Assembly: GCF_001881565.1 (NCBI RefSeq)
Contig: NZ_MPDJ01000003.1
Span: 615,679-679,678 of the forward strand
Direction: 5' to 3'
Source: Eisenbergiella tayi
GTDB taxonomy: Bacteria; Bacillota; Clostridia; Lachnospirales; Lachnospiraceae
Length of the DNA: 64,000 nucleotides
Shown here: in pieces, positions 42,760 to 51,284 of the stretch
How positions within the stretch are numbered: position 1 is the first letter of the stretch
Layout: every line of letters begins with the position of its first letter
The notes under the pieces: generated by a model
Seen by the model: the letters and a program-made list of their open reading frames with translations, nothing else
Told to the model about the DNA's origin: nothing
Database searches by the model: none
Made by a program: the position numbers and the translations under genes

Positions 42760-43650
42760 ATGCATAAAAAAGAAATCCGGTTTCAGCTGTTGTGCCATAT
42801 CATTATGGGAATTGCCGCCGTCGTTACCATACTACCGCTGATCCTTCTGTTTATTTCCTCAATAACGGCAAACAAAGATATTACGCTCTATGGCTATTCT
42901 TTTGTACCGAAGCATTTAAGCATGGAAGCCTACTCCTACATATGGAATGAAAGAATGCAGATTTTCAGGGCTTACTTTATAACTGTTTTTGTTACTGCGG
43001 TGGGAACAGGAGTGGGGCTCAGTATTTCCGTCCTGTATGCCTATGCACTTTCTAAACCCTATTTTCCCGGGAAGAAATTTTTCAGCTTTTTTATCCTGTT
43101 TACCATGCTTTTTAACGGGGGGCTGGTGCCTTCTTACATTATGTATACCAGGTACCTGCATATGAAAAATACGATCCTGGCACTGATTATTCCCGGGCTT
43201 TTAATGAACGCATTCAATGTCATCCTGATCCGCAGCTATTTTCAGAATAATGTCCCGCTGTCCCTGGTGGAAGCGGCACAGATAGACGGGGCGTCGGAAT
43301 TCCAGGTGGTGCTTAAGGTGGTGCTCCCGATGAGTAAGCCCATTATCGCAACAATAGGCCTGTTTATAGGCGTAGCCTATTGGAATGACTGGCAGAATGG
43401 GTTATATTATGTAACAGATGAAAAGATATACAGTATCCAGCAGATATTGAACAACATGCTGAAAAACATCGAATATCTGTCAAAAAATGCGACTTCCGTG
43501 GCAAAATCCACATCGCTTGCAGGTACGCTGCCGGCGGCTACAGTAAGGATGGCGATTGCGGTTATCGGGCTGCTTCCCATATTGGTTATTTATCCTTTTG
43601 TCCAGAAATATTTTGTGAAGGGAATATCATTAGGGGCAGTGAAGGGATAA
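42760..43650 (+). CDS. CUT1 sugar ABC transporter permease, YtcP-like
   Basis: This 296-residue permease has six hydrophobic segments. The EAA loop LVEAAQIDGASEFQVVLKVVLPMSKPIIA lies around residues 170-198, and it has the family ending IYPFVQKYFVKGISLGAVKG. It is translated from an AGGAGGT site. Together with the upstream permease it makes the oligosaccharide channel; no dedicated ATPase is encoded here, so a shared MsmX-like ATPase is presumed. The GH3 gene follows after 24 bases. Confidence 0.94.
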   Translation: MHKKEIRFQLLCHIIMGIAAVVTILPLILLFISSITANKDITLYGYSFVPKHLSMEAYSYIWNERMQIFRAYFITVFVTAVGTGVGLSISVLYAYALSKPYFPGKKFFSFFILFTMLFNGGLVPSYIMYTRYLHMKNTILALIIPGLLMNAFNVILIRSYFQNNVPLSLVEAAQIDGASEFQVVLKVVLPMSKPIIATIGLFIGVAYWNDWQNGLYYVTDEKIYSIQQILNNMLKNIEYLSKNATSVAKSTSLAGTLPAATVRMAIAVIGLLPILVIYPFVQKYFVKGISLGAVKG

Positions 43651-43674
43651 GCGGCGACAGGAAAGGAGAACAGA

Positions 43675-46077
43675 ATGAGCCTTTATCAGGATAAAAATGC
43701 TTCCCCTGCAGACAGGGCGGAGGACTTACTGAAAAAAATGAGCTATGAAGAAAAAGTGGCCCAGCTCTCCGGCTATAATCCGGCAGGATGGTCGGCGGAT
43801 GATTTTGAAAAAGATTATCCTCTTGGAGCAGGGCAGGTTTCCTTTTTTGCAGGGGCTGAAAAAAGGGATATTTACGAAGCGGCGGCGTTTCAGAGAGAGC
43901 TTCAGGAGAAAATTATGGAACGGAGCCCTCATCGGATCCCTGCCATTTTCCATGTGGAAACGCTGTGCGGGGTGATGCTTCCGGGTGCCACCAGCTTTCC
44001 CTCCGGCATCGGACAGGGAGCGACCTTTGATCCGGTACAGCAGAAGAAAGCGGGGAAACTGATTGGAAAGCAGGCCAGGCTGGCCGGCGCCTCACAGGCA
44101 TTTGCCCCGGTGCTGGATATTTCCAGGGACGCCAGGTTCGGAAGGCAGGGGGAAACCTATGGGGAGGATCCGGCGCTTGCTTCCGCGATGGGAAGCGCTT
44201 ATGTGCAGGGAATCCAGCAGGATGGGGATCTGACGGAAGGAACGGCGGCTACAGCCAAACATTTTCTCGGATATCATGACTCTCAGGGAGGAATTCACGC
44301 GGCAGCCTGCGATATACCGGAGCGGCTGCTTCGGGAGATTTATGCCAGGCCTTTTCAGGCGGCAGTTACCGAAGGAAGGATGCAGGGAATTATGCCGAGC
44401 TACAGCTCCGTTAACGGGGTTCCGGTGGCCTGCTCTGAAGAAATCCTGACTGGTCTTCTCCGGGAGGAAATGGGCTTTGAGGGCCTGGTGGTTTCCGATT
44501 ATTGTGCAGTCCAGGAAATCCATGAACGCCATCATGCGGCGGAATCCTATGAAGAGGCCGGACGGAAAGCCCTGCTGGCGGGAATGCAGCAGGAACTGCC
44601 GTCGAGAAAATGTTATACACAGGAGACATTCCGTTTGAATGAGGAAGACGGACGCCTTCACGCATGTCTGGATGAGGCCGTCAGGAAAATACTGACCGCT
44701 AAATTCATGCTGGGTCTTTTTGAAAACCCTTTTGCCGCGCCGGATGAGGAAATCAGGAAGGAGTACGAGAATCCCAACAGTACGGAAATAACCCGCACAT
44801 CAGCGCTGGAATCAATGGTGCTGGTAAAAAATGACGGGATCCTCCCTCTGGAACGGAAGAAACAGACAATAGCCGTAATCGGTTATCATGCGGCTGCGGT
44901 TCTTGCCATGTTCGGAGGCTATACCTACATGTCCATGACGGAATCCGCCTTAGGCGCTAAAAACACGATGGCAGGCATGGAAACCGGTGATAATGGGGAA
45001 GGTTTCCGGGAAACGTATTGCGGCACTGTCGTGGAGAAGGAACATCCCGATACGGAAAAACTGGCAAAAGAACTGGCTCCTTCGGTGAATAACCTTCTGG
45101 AGGAACTGAAGGAAAGAGTACCGGAAACCGATTTCCTGTATGCCTATGGGTATCCTTATGCCGGAACGGACTGCAGCGCCCATCAAGAAGCGCTTCGGAT
45201 CGCCGAACAGGCGGATGTGGTTCTGATGACGGTAGGCGGCAAATACGGGACCGGTACTACCGCTTCTATGGGAGAGGGGATCGACGGCACCGATATCAAT
45301 CTGCCGCTTTGCCAGGAAGAATTGATTCAGAAGATGGCCGGGCTTGGAAAACCGGTGGTTCTGGTACATTTCGGCGGGCGGCCCATATCCAGCGATGCAG
45401 CCGATCAATATGCGGATGCAATACTGGAAGCATGGAATCCGGGAGAAAAAGGGGCGGATGCGGTAGTGAGCGTCCTGTTCGGGGAATATAACCCGGCAGG
45501 AAGAATGCCTGTGAGCACTCCATACAATGCAGGCCAGATTCCGGTATATTATAATCATCCTTACGGCTCCGGGTACCATCAGAATACTATCAGCGCATTC
45601 CGGCAGTATATGGACTGCCCTCATGAGCCAAGATATTATTTCGGCCACGGACTGTCGTATACTACCTTCGCCTATAAGAAGATGCAGATAAGGAACCGCC
45701 GTCTGCAGCCGGATGATGAGCTGGAGCTTACGCTTGAAATAGAGAATACCGGAGAGCGGGATGGTGAAGAAGTAGTGCAGCTTTACATACGGGACTGCTA
45801 TGCCAGTATGGTCAGGCCGGTTATGGAGCTTGCTGGCTTCTGCCGTACTTTTATCAGGGCAGGGGAAATAAAAAAACTCTGTTTCCGTATGAAGCTCAGT
45901 CAGTTTGCTTTCCTTGACAGCCAGATGCGGTGGAAGGTAGAGGCCGGTGAAATGGAGGTGCTGGCAGGAGCGTCGGCTGGTGATATACGGCTGAAGGAAT
46001 CCGTTTTTATCGAACGTGATTCGTGGGTGGACGGCAAGACAAGAGGCTTCTATGGAAGTGTGGAAATTACGGACTGA
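43675..46077 (+). CDS. Glycoside hydrolase family 3 beta-glycosidase
   Basis: This 800-residue cytoplasmic enzyme (no signal peptide) has an N-terminal TIM-barrel domain (about 10-340), an alpha/beta sandwich domain (about 370-620), and a C-terminal fibronectin-III-like domain (about 680-790). Family residues include KHFLGY (195-200), IMPSYSSVNG and the nucleophile Asp275 in VVSDY. Family 3 enzymes release glucose, xylose or arabinose from beta-linked ends. With the GH43 partner, a beta-xylosidase role on imported xylo-oligosaccharides is plausible but not provable. It follows the permease by 24 bases and the GH43 gene follows by 23. Confidence 0.94.
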   Translation: MSLYQDKNASPADRAEDLLKKMSYEEKVAQLSGYNPAGWSADDFEKDYPLGAGQVSFFAGAEKRDIYEAAAFQRELQEKIMERSPHRIPAIFHVETLCGVMLPGATSFPSGIGQGATFDPVQQKKAGKLIGKQARLAGASQAFAPVLDISRDARFGRQGETYGEDPALASAMGSAYVQGIQQDGDLTEGTAATAKHFLGYHDSQGGIHAAACDIPERLLREIYARPFQAAVTEGRMQGIMPSYSSVNGVPVACSEEILTGLLREEMGFEGLVVSDYCAVQEIHERHHAAESYEEAGRKALLAGMQQELPSRKCYTQETFRLNEEDGRLHACLDEAVRKILTAKFMLGLFENPFAAPDEEIRKEYENPNSTEITRTSALESMVLVKNDGILPLERKKQTIAVIGYHAAAVLAMFGGYTYMSMTESALGAKNTMAGMETGDNGEGFRETYCGTVVEKEHPDTEKLAKELAPSVNNLLEELKERVPETDFLYAYGYPYAGTDCSAHQEALRIAEQADVVLMTVGGKYGTGTTASMGEGIDGTDINLPLCQEELIQKMAGLGKPVVLVHFGGRPISSDAADQYADAILEAWNPGEKGADAVVSVLFGEYNPAGRMPVSTPYNAGQIPVYYNHPYGSGYHQNTISAFRQYMDCPHEPRYYFGHGLSYTTFAYKKMQIRNRRLQPDDELELTLEIENTGERDGEEVVQLYIRDCYASMVRPVMELAGFCRTFIRAGEIKKLCFRMKLSQFAFLDSQMRWKVEAGEMEVLAGASAGDIRLKESVFIERDSWVDGKTRGFYGSVEITD

Positions 46078-46100
46078 ATAACTGAGAGGAGGAACGTATA

Positions 46101-47651
46101 ATGGAAATAAGAAATCCAATAATCGGGGCGGATATGCCGGATCCGGACCTGCTTCGTATAGGAGATACGTATTACATGGTATCAACGACCATGTTTTATG
46201 TCCCCGGGGCGCCTGTACTGAAATCTAAGGATTTATGCCACTGGGAAATCGTTTCCTATATTTTTGATGTGCTGGAGGATAACGAAATATACCGGCTGGA
46301 AAACGGCAGGAATGCTTATGGGAAAGGGCAGTGGGCCACAAGCCTGACAAGATATCAGGACCGTTTCTATGCCTGCTTTGTGAGCCATGACTGCGGGAAG
46401 ACCTATATTTTTTCTTCCGACAACATAGAAAAAAGCGGCTGGGATCGTGTGGAAATCAATGAAGTATTTCATGATATGTCCTTTCTGTTCTGGGAGGATG
46501 TTCCCTATCTGGTATATGGAAACGGGGATATCCGGATCGTAGAGCTGAAAAGAGATCTGAGCGGGGTACAGGAGGGCGGCCTTCATCGTCTTTTGCTGCA
46601 GACCGCTGCAGAAGGCATGATGCTTCGGTGTGAGGGCTGCCGTGCCATAGTGAGAAACGGGTATATATATCTGTTGTTTATTGACTGGCCGAAGGGCGGA
46701 AGGCGGCGGGAGGTCTGCTATCGTTCCCAAAGCCTGGAAGGCCCCTGGGAATTCCGGGTATTGCTGGATGACGACTGCGGCCTGCCGGGCTGCGGGGTTG
46801 CCCAGGGAACGCTGATCGACAGGGAATCGGGAGAGTGGTACGGAATGCTGTTTCAGGACAGAGGAGCATCCGGCCGGATTCCGTATCTGATGCCCGTACA
46901 ATGGGAAGAGGGATGGCCGATGTTCGGCGTGAAGGAAGAGGGGACGAAAGAAAGCGGAGAGGGACAGCCGGTATGGAAGGTGCCGCGGACGTTTGAACTG
47001 TCCTTCGCGGCTGTTCCTGCTGCGCCCGTGGCGGTCAGCGACAGCTTCAGCCATGAAGAAAACAGGCTGGGACTGACATGGCAGTGGAACCATAATCCCA
47101 TTCCTTCCTGCTGGTCGTTTACAGAGAGGCCCGGATGGCTGCGTCTGCAGACCGGACATGTGGCATCCGGCCTGATGGACGCCAGAAACACGCTTACCCA
47201 GCGTACGACGGAACCGGGCTGTATCTGTGAAATAGAGATGGATGCCTCCGGAATGAAAGAAGGAGACTATGCAGGGCTGTGTGCTTTTCAAGGACGGTTC
47301 GGTCAAATCGGCGTATCTATGAAAAATGGCAGAAAGTATCTGTCTGCCGTACAAAAGGATGACCAGGGAAAGCTATGGGAGACGGAAACCGAACTGCATG
47401 CGGATACGGTATTCCTGCGGGTGCTTTTTGACTACAGGGACGGAAAGGATCAGGCTTCCTTCTTTTATAAAGAGAAGGAGGCGGAGTGGGTGCAGCTTGG
47501 AAATATACTGCAGATGGCATTTACTCTGGATGTATTTGTGGGATACCGGATCGGGATTTTCTGTTATGCGAGAAAAGAAGCAGGCGGATATGCGGATTTC
47601 CGTGATTTTAAGATTCATATGATGGCAGACGGCGGAAGCTGCGAAGAATGA
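46101..47651 (+). CDS. Glycoside hydrolase family 43 enzyme
   Basis: This 516-residue cytoplasmic enzyme has an N-terminal five-bladed propeller (about 1-290) and a C-terminal beta-sandwich (about 310-510, DUF1349/concanavalin-like) typical of GH43 beta-xylosidases and arabinofuranosidases. The probable catalytic base is Asp14 in MPDPDLLR, the pKa modulator Asp125 in HDMSF, and the general acid Glu178 in RCEGCR (usually EGP). No signal peptide is seen, so it acts on imported oligosaccharides. It is the last gene of the locus that starts with the importer at 40155. Confidence 0.92.
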   Translation: MEIRNPIIGADMPDPDLLRIGDTYYMVSTTMFYVPGAPVLKSKDLCHWEIVSYIFDVLEDNEIYRLENGRNAYGKGQWATSLTRYQDRFYACFVSHDCGKTYIFSSDNIEKSGWDRVEINEVFHDMSFLFWEDVPYLVYGNGDIRIVELKRDLSGVQEGGLHRLLLQTAAEGMMLRCEGCRAIVRNGYIYLLFIDWPKGGRRREVCYRSQSLEGPWEFRVLLDDDCGLPGCGVAQGTLIDRESGEWYGMLFQDRGASGRIPYLMPVQWEEGWPMFGVKEEGTKESGEGQPVWKVPRTFELSFAAVPAAPVAVSDSFSHEENRLGLTWQWNHNPIPSCWSFTERPGWLRLQTGHVASGLMDARNTLTQRTTEPGCICEIEMDASGMKEGDYAGLCAFQGRFGQIGVSMKNGRKYLSAVQKDDQGKLWETETELHADTVFLRVLFDYRDGKDQASFFYKEKEAEWVQLGNILQMAFTLDVFVGYRIGIFCYARKEAGGYADFRDFKIHMMADGGSCEE

Positions 47652-47680
47652 TTCCTGCGGAGGAATATTGATTGCCGGTG

Positions 47681-47754
47681 AGCCGGGGCAGACTGTCTTG
47701 TCAGCGATGGCAAAGCTGTTTATTTCATCGTTGACAAGGACGGCTGGCCCGGCT
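47681..47754. repeat. Long imperfect inverted repeat between convergent genes
   Basis: The arms 47681-47709 and 47726-47754 (29 bases each) are complementary over most of their length. The inner 13 bases (CTTGTCAGCGATG / CATCGTTGACAAG) pair fully with one G-T. The loop is 16 bases. It separates the GH43 gene from a minus-strand gene and may serve as a two-way terminator, but it has no T-run. Confidence 0.55.
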
Positions 47755-47840
47755 GTCTGATATACGGATTATACGCATATCTTTGCTGTATTCTTGTGAA
47801 TGAACAGTCGAAGAACCTACTGCTTTTTTTCAACAGGTAT

Positions 47841-48950
47841 CTACAGCTCACACTTATATTGCAAAGATCGCATATCCCCGATCTCAGCCGCATTAATATA
47901 ATAGATATAATCCTCAGGAAGGGGAACTGCCTGAAAGTTAGGATTACAGCAGCCGCATCGCCAGATGGTCTTATCCTGCAGGGTATAAGTAATTCCTGAA
48001 ACACATTCTGTCCCTCTTTTTTGGCAGCCCCTATCACTCACCAAGAATGTATTAAGCACACGTTCCGGACAGTTTTTTATATAATCAAGCGCCTTTTCTA
48101 CATTGGATATACGAAAGTATAAAAGAAGGTTCGTATCCATGCTGGTGAGCCAGAATTTTGCATTTGTATTTCTCTTACAATCGGCCTCACTTTTATAATA
48201 CCTTATTTGCGGGCCTTCATTCCAGGTCTGCCTGCTGAAAAAATAATTCCTGCTGAGCAGTTCCTTATGTATATACTGTGCGGATAATTTGTCCTGTTCC
48301 GATTTATATAGGTCGGAAACAAAATCAACCCCGTTTCCAAAAGCTGCAGTGCTCCAGTCATCTGCAAACAGCTTATAATGCAGCCGGAAGAAATCCGTCA
48401 GTCTGTTCGTACATCTGACTTTTTTTGCCATCAGATAAAGAACATCCATGAGATGCGTATTGTTTATGTATCGAACTGTAATATCCTCTGTTCCTTTTTT
48501 TATCCGCCCTGTTTCCAAACCTTCTGCTGTAAATCCGTAGTTCTCAAGGATTGTCAAATGCCTGCTGATATTTGTCACCTTGAGTTCTTTACATAATCTA
48601 TTTAACTCATTGACATTTACCAGCAGTCCGCATTTGTGATCAGGTTCCCCTGAACAGCCTAAAGCATATAAAAGCTTCGCATATTTATAAGAAGCCTCCC
48701 GTGAAACCCGGGTCTCCTTCGCAAAATAATCATATTCCTGCATGTCGAAAAGAGGAAGAAGCATCCCTTCGGCATCCTGGGCCATATCGCCGTATATTCG
48801 ATGCAATACTTCATACAGTTCGCTGAAGCCCCTCATTATGTCATCCGTGCTGCACAGCGTTGTGAATTCATCATGTATGAAGAATTCTTCAGGGAAGTCA
48901 ACCATCTCTTTCTGCCTTAATTCTGACCATCTCTCTGCCCAATATTTCAT
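47841..48950 (-). CDS. Unrecognised 369-residue protein with C-terminal Cys cluster
   Basis: I do not recognise this family. It has no signal peptide or membrane segment. The middle (about 110-150: VNVNELNRLCKELKVTNISRHLTILENYGFTAEGL) looks like a winged helix-turn-helix. The C-terminal part holds six Cys in about 35 residues (RGCQKRGTECVSGITY...WRCGCCNPNF), suggesting a metal-binding or structural knuckle, followed by FQAVPLPEDYIYYINAAEIGD. A DNA-binding role is possible but unproven. The start ATG at 48950 follows an AGGAG-type site (CAGGAGATATTA). The next gene upstream on the same strand, 39 bases away, is a zinc-ribbon protein, so the two may be co-transcribed. Confidence 0.7.
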   Translation of the reverse strand: MKYWAERWSELRQKEMVDFPEEFFIHDEFTTLCSTDDIMRGFSELYEVLHRIYGDMAQDAEGMLLPLFDMQEYDYFAKETRVSREASYKYAKLLYALGCSGEPDHKCGLLVNVNELNRLCKELKVTNISRHLTILENYGFTAEGLETGRIKKGTEDITVRYINNTHLMDVLYLMAKKVRCTNRLTDFFRLHYKLFADDWSTAAFGNGVDFVSDLYKSEQDKLSAQYIHKELLSRNYFFSRQTWNEGPQIRYYKSEADCKRNTNAKFWLTSMDTNLLLYFRISNVEKALDYIKNCPERVLNTFLVSDRGCQKRGTECVSGITYTLQDKTIWRCGCCNPNFQAVPLPEDYIYYINAAEIGDMRSLQYKCEL

Positions 48951-48989
48951 TAATATCTCCTGTTCTGAACTGGTGAAAACGCTTAGTCT

Positions 48990-49433
48990 TCAGGACTCAT
49001 CCGGTTTTATACATCTTTCGAAAACCATGACGGTCTGATCTATGGTGGCATTCAGATTAATTTGTATGAACATCATTGGTGTAACCGTTTTACCGACTTC
49101 ATTGGTAAAAATAGTATGAAGCCTCCAGCCTTTTTCTGCGTATTCAAGAAGTGCCCGCTCAACGGCGGGGCCGTCTATTTCACCGGTGGATAAATCATTT
49201 ATAATGACTGTTTTATATTCGTAAAGGGCATTCTTTTTGAGCTGTGCTTCCTTCTGCCGCTCCTTTTCTCTCTGCTTTTCTTCTCTTTCCTGTTGCAGCC
49301 GTTCATTTGCATTTCGCATATCCATTACTTCATTAGGATTCATGACTCTTTTATAGATAAAATTGTAATGGCAGTTGAAACATTCTTTGACGTCATCTCC
49401 GACAAGTTCTTCGCAGTTAGGACACTGTTTCAT
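48990..49433 (-). CDS. Zinc-ribbon protein with DUF4177-like C-terminal domain
   Basis: This 147-residue cytoplasmic protein has an N-terminal zinc ribbon (CPNC...CFNC, about 4-24), a highly charged helical linker (about 45-75, Glu/Lys/Arg/Gln repeats) and a C-terminal domain (YEYKTVIINDLSTGEIDGPAVERALLEYAEKGWRLHTIFTNEV...QTVMVFER) that resembles DUF4177. The ATG at 49433 has a GGAGGT site 7 bases upstream and begins MKQCPNC; upstream codons are not needed. Function is unknown. It is separated by 39 bases from the unrecognised gene downstream. Confidence 0.8.
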   Translation of the reverse strand: MKQCPNCEELVGDDVKECFNCHYNFIYKRVMNPNEVMDMRNANERLQQEREEKQREKERQKEAQLKKNALYEYKTVIINDLSTGEIDGPAVERALLEYAEKGWRLHTIFTNEVGKTVTPMMFIQINLNATIDQTVMVFERCIKPDES

Positions 49434-49889
49434 AGGCGTTACCTCCGTGTTTTTTTGTCCAAACTTCATGGGTATCTTAGATATTTATTGCAGCCATGTG
49501 AAGTTTGAAATGATATACCGATTTTATCATACATGGAACACATGGTGCTACAGTATTTTAACAACGCAGTTTATAAAATCATATTTTTTGCATACATGAA
49601 TAAAAAATAGAATGAATTCTGATCATCACATTTGTAAACAAACCAGTTTCCGAGCTTTTTTTTGATGATTACAGGAACATAGCCTGATTTCAGAATGCCT
49701 TTGGTATCAGAATGTCATCTATTCTTAATGATTCCAGCCTGAAAAAGTAGAAAACTGAATATTCTTATTGAAATATTTTTATATTATATTAATATTTTTA
49801 ATGTTTATATTAATTATTTTAATTTAAATATTGACATTATTGATTTGGAGGTTTATATTATAGACATAAAAAGGAAAGAAGGTGACAGG
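49434..49889. other. AT-rich intergenic region between divergent genes
   Basis: This 456-base gap has no supported gene. From about 49740 to 49830 it is nearly pure A/T, which may act as an UP element or bent DNA upstream of the strong promoter at 49831. No repeats or structured RNA pattern were recognised. Confidence 0.6.
49831..49859 (+). promoter_or_regulatory. Promoter of the DUF2089 operon
   Basis: TTGACA (49831-49836), a 17-base spacer, TATATT (49854-49859), preceded by a long A/T run. The predicted start point near 49866 excludes the upstream in-frame start at 49845. Confidence 0.75.
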
Positions 49890-50270
49890 ATGTACCAGGT
49901 TATCAGCAGCTGCCCTGTATGCGGGAAAAAACTCAAGGTAGTCAAGCTTCAGTGTGAAAACTGCGATACAGTAATTGAAAATGATTTTTGTCTCAGCAAA
50001 TTTGATTATCTCAGTACGGAAGACCTCTTTTTTGCAGAGACCTTCTTAAAATGCAGGGGCAATATTAAGGAAGTGGAAAAGGAACTGAAAATTTCCTATC
50101 CGACAGTCCGTTCCAGGCTGGATGACATTATCCAGAAACTGGATGGGAATCCCAACGTGCGATCCAATGTACAATCCGCCTCTTCTTCACGCAAGAAGGA
50201 GATACTGAACGCTCTGGAAAACGGAGAAATCACTCCGGAGGAAGCGTTGGAGCAGATGAAGGAAAACTGA
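49890..50270 (+). CDS. DUF2089-type zinc-ribbon/helix-turn-helix protein
   Basis: This 126-residue cytoplasmic protein has an N-terminal zinc ribbon (CPVCGKKLKVVKLQCENC, about 8-25), then a helix-turn-helix-like region (about 40-80: TFLKCRGNIKEVEKELKISYPTVRSRLDDIIQKL) and a C-terminal short SHOCT-like helix pair (KKEILNALENGEITPEEALEQMK). This matches DUF2089, probable transcription regulators found beside YvlB-like genes. The ATG at 49890 follows an AGAAGG-type site. It is the first gene of a three-gene unit. Confidence 0.85.
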   Translation: MYQVISSCPVCGKKLKVVKLQCENCDTVIENDFCLSKFDYLSTEDLFFAETFLKCRGNIKEVEKELKISYPTVRSRLDDIIQKLDGNPNVRSNVQSASSSRKKEILNALENGEITPEEALEQMKEN

Positions 50271-50336
50271 TAATGCAGATTAAAGTCGCTGTACCAGCCG
50301 GAGGGACAATGGCAGCGCGGAAATGAGGAAAAGAAT

Positions 50337-50759
50337 ATGGAAGAAAAATTAAGAATTTTGAAAATGGTAGAAGAAGGAAAGCTTACGGCTGAACAGGCGG
50401 TTGAACTGCTCAAAGCGTTGGAGGGGACTGCGCCGGAACAGGAAACAACGGATTCTGCAGAAAGCTTTTATGAGGAGACACATGCTGTTCCCGAAAACAT
50501 CCCTTACGAGAACAAGATGCTTCGCATAATTGTAGACAGCTCTGCCGGGGATAAAGTAAATATCCAGCTTCCTGTAAAGATTATACGGCAGATGCTTATG
50601 GTGACAGGAAAGCTGCCCATTAAAACGGAGGAGCTGGAAGGGATTGACCTGGAAGAACTTACATCATCCATTCTTGAATGTATTGACAATGAAACACTTG
50701 GGAACATAATTGAGGTAAGCAGTTCTGACGGTACCACGGTCAGGATTTTTATCGGATAG
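50337..50759 (+). CDS. SHOCT-like/YvlB-type N-terminal domain protein
   Basis: This 140-residue cytoplasmic protein has a short helical N-terminal domain (EEKLRILKMVEEGKLTAEQAVELLKALEG, 2-30) of the SHOCT-like type also found in YvlB and LiaX. An acidic linker leads to a compact C-terminal domain (LRIIVDSSAGDKVNIQLPVKII...EVSSSDGTTVRIFIG). YvlB/LiaX relatives are linked to cell-envelope stress in Firmicutes; the role here is inferred from family only. It follows the DUF2089 gene by 66 bases, and a third small gene follows by 18. Confidence 0.8.
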   Translation: MEEKLRILKMVEEGKLTAEQAVELLKALEGTAPEQETTDSAESFYEETHAVPENIPYENKMLRIIVDSSAGDKVNIQLPVKIIRQMLMVTGKLPIKTEELEGIDLEELTSSILECIDNETLGNIIEVSSSDGTTVRIFIG

Positions 50760-50777
50760 TGCCGGGAGGGTGAATTC

Positions 50778-51041
50778 ATGCGCATTATTATCCGCTCAAA
50801 GGATGTGAATATGTGGCTCCCTGTTCCCCTGGTTCTGGCAGACGCAGCAGTCCGGTTCCTGCCGGATTCAATCATGGAAGAAATAAGGAATCCGATTCCG
50901 TCTCCCTATCGGGAGGTGATTACCAAAGAGCTTCTTCAGGAACTGGTAAGGGAATGCCGCAATGTTTTTAAAGAATACAAAGGACTTGAGATTGTTCATG
51001 TGGAAGCACAGGATGGTACGTTTGTATCAATACGTTTATAA
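50778..51041 (+). CDS. Small protein resembling the C-terminal domain of its neighbour
   Basis: This 87-residue protein begins MRIIIRSKDVNMWLPVPLVL and ends EIVHVEAQDGTFVSIRL. This is the same order of strands as the C-terminal domain of the protein at 50337 (LRIIVDSS...VNIQLPVKII...IIEVSSSDGTTVRIFI). I infer it is a stand-alone copy of that domain without the SHOCT-like helices. No catalytic motif is visible. A GGGAGG site precedes it, and a terminator follows at 51085. Confidence 0.7.
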   Translation: MRIIIRSKDVNMWLPVPLVLADAAVRFLPDSIMEEIRNPIPSPYREVITKELLQELVRECRNVFKEYKGLEIVHVEAQDGTFVSIRL

Positions 51042-51084
51042 TTTGTATCGATATGTTTATAAATAGAAATGCTTATTGAAAGAT

Positions 51085-51133
51085 ATGGGACAGAAGGAAA
51101 AGCGGGGAGCTTTTTCGGCTGTCCCATTTATTT
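51085..51133 (+). terminator. Rho-independent terminator of the DUF2089 operon
   Basis: ATGGGACAG (51085-51093) pairs with CTGTCCCAT (51119-51127), with inner pairing of GAAAAGC to GCTTTTTC, followed by TTATTT. Confidence 0.75.
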
Positions 51134-51284
51134 CATCAAACATTCTTTTTACCTATAGATATGTATACATTATAACTATTTGATAGAGGCACATAATGCA
51201 TCTATAATGATAGCAGAAGGATCTGATTTCCATAAGCACAAGCTATGGAAATTTATGTACGAATGGAAAAGGAGTGAACAGCAG

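Noticed and set aside
44950..46185. 411-codon open frame on the minus strand, opposite the GH3 gene
   Set aside because: Antisense shadow of a clear GH3 enzyme; composition is abnormal and no ribosome site or motif is visible.
46233..47354. 373-codon open frame opposite the GH43 gene
   Set aside because: Antisense shadow of a GH43 enzyme with intact catalytic motifs.
49740..49830. Replication origin-like AT-rich tract
   Set aside because: No DnaA-box cluster or replication gene is near; it is better explained as a promoter UP region.
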